Made by a program: the position numbers and the translations under genes
In this document: in pieces, positions 61,361 to 64,000 of the stretch
Position numbering within the stretch: position 1 is the first letter of the stretch
How the letters are laid out: each line of letters opens with the position of its first letter
Notes under the pieces: generated by a model
What the model was told of the DNA's origin: nothing
Seen by the model: only the letters and a program-made list of their open reading frames with translations
Databases searched by the model: none
Source: Hetaerina americana
Taxonomy: Eukaryota > Arthropoda > Insecta > Odonata > Calopterygidae
Assembly (NCBI GenBank): GCA_022747635.1
Contig: JAKTNV010000075.1
Coordinates: 1,488,001 to 1,552,000 of the forward strand
Length of the DNA: 64,000 nucleotides
Reading direction: 5' to 3'

Positions 61361-64000
61361 TTGCAAGTTTATTCTATCTATGGCGAGTTATAGTAATGGT
61401 AGTGTGTGGTATTATTAATTGTCTTTATTTGACGTTTCTGTGATGTTAACTGTGATGTTATATCAGTGCAAATTTTGGTCGCGGGTGTATAAGGCGCTTT
61501 TCGTATTCGTAGTTCCATAGGTTGGTAAGTAGTGGTTTCGATGATGCTTGAAGGGAGAAATGAAAATTTTGTGTTAGGGAGGTTATGGCATCCGGCATTG
61601 GTGTGAGTTGGAGGTCCTTGTGTAGATCGGAGAGTTTCTAATGAAGTGAGGGGCATTGGAGAAGTTGCGGATAATTTTATTTTGGAAGGTTGTTAGCCGG
61701 TTTATCTGGTATTTTCTTGAGTGGGCCCAGATTGGTGCAGCGTATGTGACTATAGGGCGGATCATGGAGAGGTAGAGGATTATTTTGTGGGTAATGTTAA
61801 GGGAGACGATGGCTTGAAGAGGGGGTAAAGGGAGTGATAAGCGCCCCACCCTTTTGCTAGTACTGAGGAGATGTGGGAGCGGAAGGTAATTTTTTGTCCA
61901 GGATCACACCGAGAAACTTCTCCTCTTGTTTCTTCGGGATCTCTTGGGCGCCGAAATAGAGAGGTTGTCCCTTGCCTTATCTTCTGATTCTCGAACAGTG
62001 TACGACGCTGCACTTGGCCGGCTGAACAGATAGTTTCCAGGAGCGCATCCAGTCGTGAATGTAGTCTAGGTGTTCTTGTAGGTACCCTATGGCTTTGTTT
62101 GGTTGTAGTGAGCGGGCGTAGGTAGCAGTATCGTCGGCAAAGAGCATTAAATTGGTACGGGGGTGTTATATGGGATGTCGTTGATGTAAAGATTAAACTG
62201 GAAGGGGGATAGAATTGCGCCTTGTGGAATGCCGGAGGCGATGGGAAAGATATCGGAAGAGGCGTCGGACACTGAAGTATGGAAAGAGCGGTTTGTTACG
62301 AAGGACTATGATCTTAATAAGCTCTGTCGGGAGTGATTGATGTGTAATTTTGTGAATGAGTCCCTCGATTCATACTTTGTCGAAGGCCTTTGCGAGATCA
62401 AGGAAAGCAACCTGTGTGCTCATTCGGTTGTTATGACCGAGTACTAGTTCCTCGGTAAGACGGGCAATTTGGTGGATTGTCGACGAGGATTGGCGAAAGC
62501 CCATTTGCTCAGGTCGCAAACTGTCTTGGATGAAAGGTTGTAACTGCCAGTGGATTATTTTTTCAAGCACTTTGGAGAGGGCTGGTAAAAGCCTAATTGG
62601 GCGGAAGGAATTAGGGTCGAAGGGTTTTTGCCTGGTTTAGGTAGAATGATTATTTTTGCCAGATTCCATGGGGATGGGAAGTGCGAATGTAGAAGGCATT
62701 GGTTGAAAAGATGCGCCATGAAGCGAATGATGCAGCGAGGTTGGGGTTTTAAGCAAAGGTTGGGCCGTTCATGGTGCCTTCTTCGGTTTTAGGGAGTTGA
62801 AGTAGGCGGTTACTTTTGAGGAGTTGATGTAGAGTGTTGTCTATTCCGGTTCACTAATTGGGGAATACTGTAGAAAAGTGATCTTGTTCAGGACCTCGTT
62901 TTAGATTGGGGAGTCTGTGGAGTTTGCAGGGGTTGTAGGTGTTTGTGGGGGTTGCAGGTGCCATCTTCGACCGGAGGTTTAGGGCTAAGAGCCAAACGGA
63001 GTAGTCCTCCAGGATGAGTGAGGCGATGTAGTTCTCCCAACATTGGGCCCGGGGAAGGCGAATTGAGGCACAGACCTTGTTCCTAAGAACCTGGTAGTCA
63101 ATGCGGTCCATTGGGTGCCAAGCGCGACGTGCGCGGTTCCTATCAGAGATGGTTTGTAGGATGTGTGGTGGCAGAATATCCGGTGATTTAAAATTGGAGA
63201 GACGACGTTGTGCTACGGACTGGATGGATTTGGTGAGAAAGTCAACTGCCTGGTCTATTTCTGCCCTGGTGTTTAAGGGAAGGCGGTCTAGGGCAGGGGA
63301 GTATTTCTCTCTCTACAGTAAAGATGCGCCATTCGGTGCGAGTGGTGCAAACGGGGGCCAGGATTGGGTAAATATCGATGGAGTAGGTGAGAGGGAGGTG
63401 TTCAGAAGCTCCGAAGTCCAGTGTGCTAGGGGAGGGGACGATGGCGATGTTCGACGTCAGGACTATGTCCAGGATGTGGTTCGCGGCTGGATTTCTCTCG
63501 TGTATGTGAGAATACGTGGCTGGAGCAAATATGGTGAAGGGGGTAGATTGTAGTAGCTCGAGTAGTGTTTTTCCTTTTGATGTCGTTCTGTTGCAACCCC
63601 ATATTGGTGCTTAATGTTCAAGTCACCACCGACTACGGCTGGGGAGGAGATAATGGAGACGAGAGCATTGCAGTCCATGTTAGCATATTGATTAGTAGGA
63701 GGTTGGTAAGGTGAACAGAACTTAACAAGGCCATCCACTGTGTTGACTTGTGAGCCTACTATTTCGAGGTGTTTGGTACGACGTGGGGCGATTTGCTTGC
63801 AAGTTAGGGATCGTTTAACTAAGATCACAACACCACCACCTTGGCCAGGGTCACAGTCCTTTCGGTATACTTTGTGGTTAGGCATAGTGAACGCTTGTTG
63901 GGGTTCTAGGAACGTTCCCCGGATGGGCACGACCTGGGGATTTCGCATTTTCATTAGGTGCTGGAGTTCAGCCTTATGTGCAGTAATACTTCTGCAATTC
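61361..64000 (-). mobile_element. C-family Jockey-like element (C2), cut by the window edge
   Basis: This minus-strand copy extends further 5' than C1. Endonuclease reading starts at the edge (NCRSITAHKAELQHLMK) and continues to EPQQAFTMPNHKVYRKD, GGGVVILVKRSL and VVGGDLNIKHQYG. RT as in C1, including the same 1-nt lesion before FADD. Positions 61733-62815 look identical to C1 4829-5911. Confidence 0.82.
61490..64000 (-). pseudogene. C2 ORF2: endonuclease-RT, broken
   Basis: The endonuclease N-terminus is beyond the window. The GDLN motif reads GGDLNIKHQYGVATE, with Ile where Ala is usual. RT carries LRPEQMGFRQSSST and AFLDLAKAFDKV, and the FADDTATYAR segment lies behind the frameshift near 62160. 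Thumb: IRPIVTYAAPIWAH. Many indels between endonuclease and RT (62830-63450). Inactive. Confidence 0.78.

Overview
The window looks like arthropod genomic DNA made almost entirely of non-LTR (LINE-type) retrotransposons nested inside one another. I found no convincing host gene, rRNA, tRNA or CRISPR array. The arthropod call is an inference from family content: I-type elements with RNase H, and Jockey-group elements whose ORF1 carries CCHC knuckles. No species is assigned. Families are given working names only: I-like (copies I0-I4), B (B1-B4), C (C1, C2), E (E1-E5), F and G (G1, G2).

Layout. 1-453 is the 3' end of an I-like element (I0). About 585-722 is a scrap of E-type 5' UTR. 735-4445 is B1 (minus), and 4446-6838 is C1 (minus). 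6840-7745 is an E-type 5' UTR fragment (minus). 7822-20610 is one E element (E1, minus), split by a truncated I-like copy (I4, 11213-12785) and by a full-length I-like copy (I1, 13352-19101, 9-bp target duplication). 20622-24246 is B2 (minus), 24255-29866 is E2 (minus), 29867-30689 is unclassified, and 30690-33622 is E3 (minus). About 33900-45340 is a minus-strand element F, split by a head-to-tail pair of I-like copies: I2 full length (36514-42239) and I3 5'-truncated (42240-44653). That pair lies between one 13-bp target duplication that falls in F's endonuclease GDxN motif. 45338-46876 is B3 (plus) and 46877-47194 is unclassified. 47195-47689 plus 60812-61360 are the halves of B4 (minus), split by a head-to-tail pair of G elements (G1 47690-54251, G2 54252-60811), again inside one target duplication. 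61361-64000 is C2 (minus) and runs off the window.

How the parts work. The I-like element is bicistronic: a CCHC-knuckle ORF1, then a 1,233-residue ORF2 with endonuclease, reverse transcriptase, RNase H and a terminal CCHC motif. I1 and I2 both keep ORF2 open end to end. I2 also keeps ORF1 open, and I1 ORF1 has two 2-bp deletions. The B, C, E, F and G elements have an endonuclease and RT without RNase H. All have stops or frameshifts, but F and G1 are only lightly damaged.

The most unusual points are: two independent head-to-tail element pairs, each made of two different subfamilies and each inside a single target duplication, which fits template jumping during target-primed reverse transcription; a TATA/CCAAT-bearing 234-bp repeat at the 5' end of G1; a G 5' UTR built from 200-204-bp repeats and GC-rich hairpins, one with a compensatory base-pair change; tandem 5'-UTR monomers in E; a ~1.08-kb block that looks identical between otherwise diverged C1 and C2; and a strand bias in which nearly all older elements lie on the minus strand and all I-like and G insertions on the plus strand. 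Comparisons between copies were made by eye.
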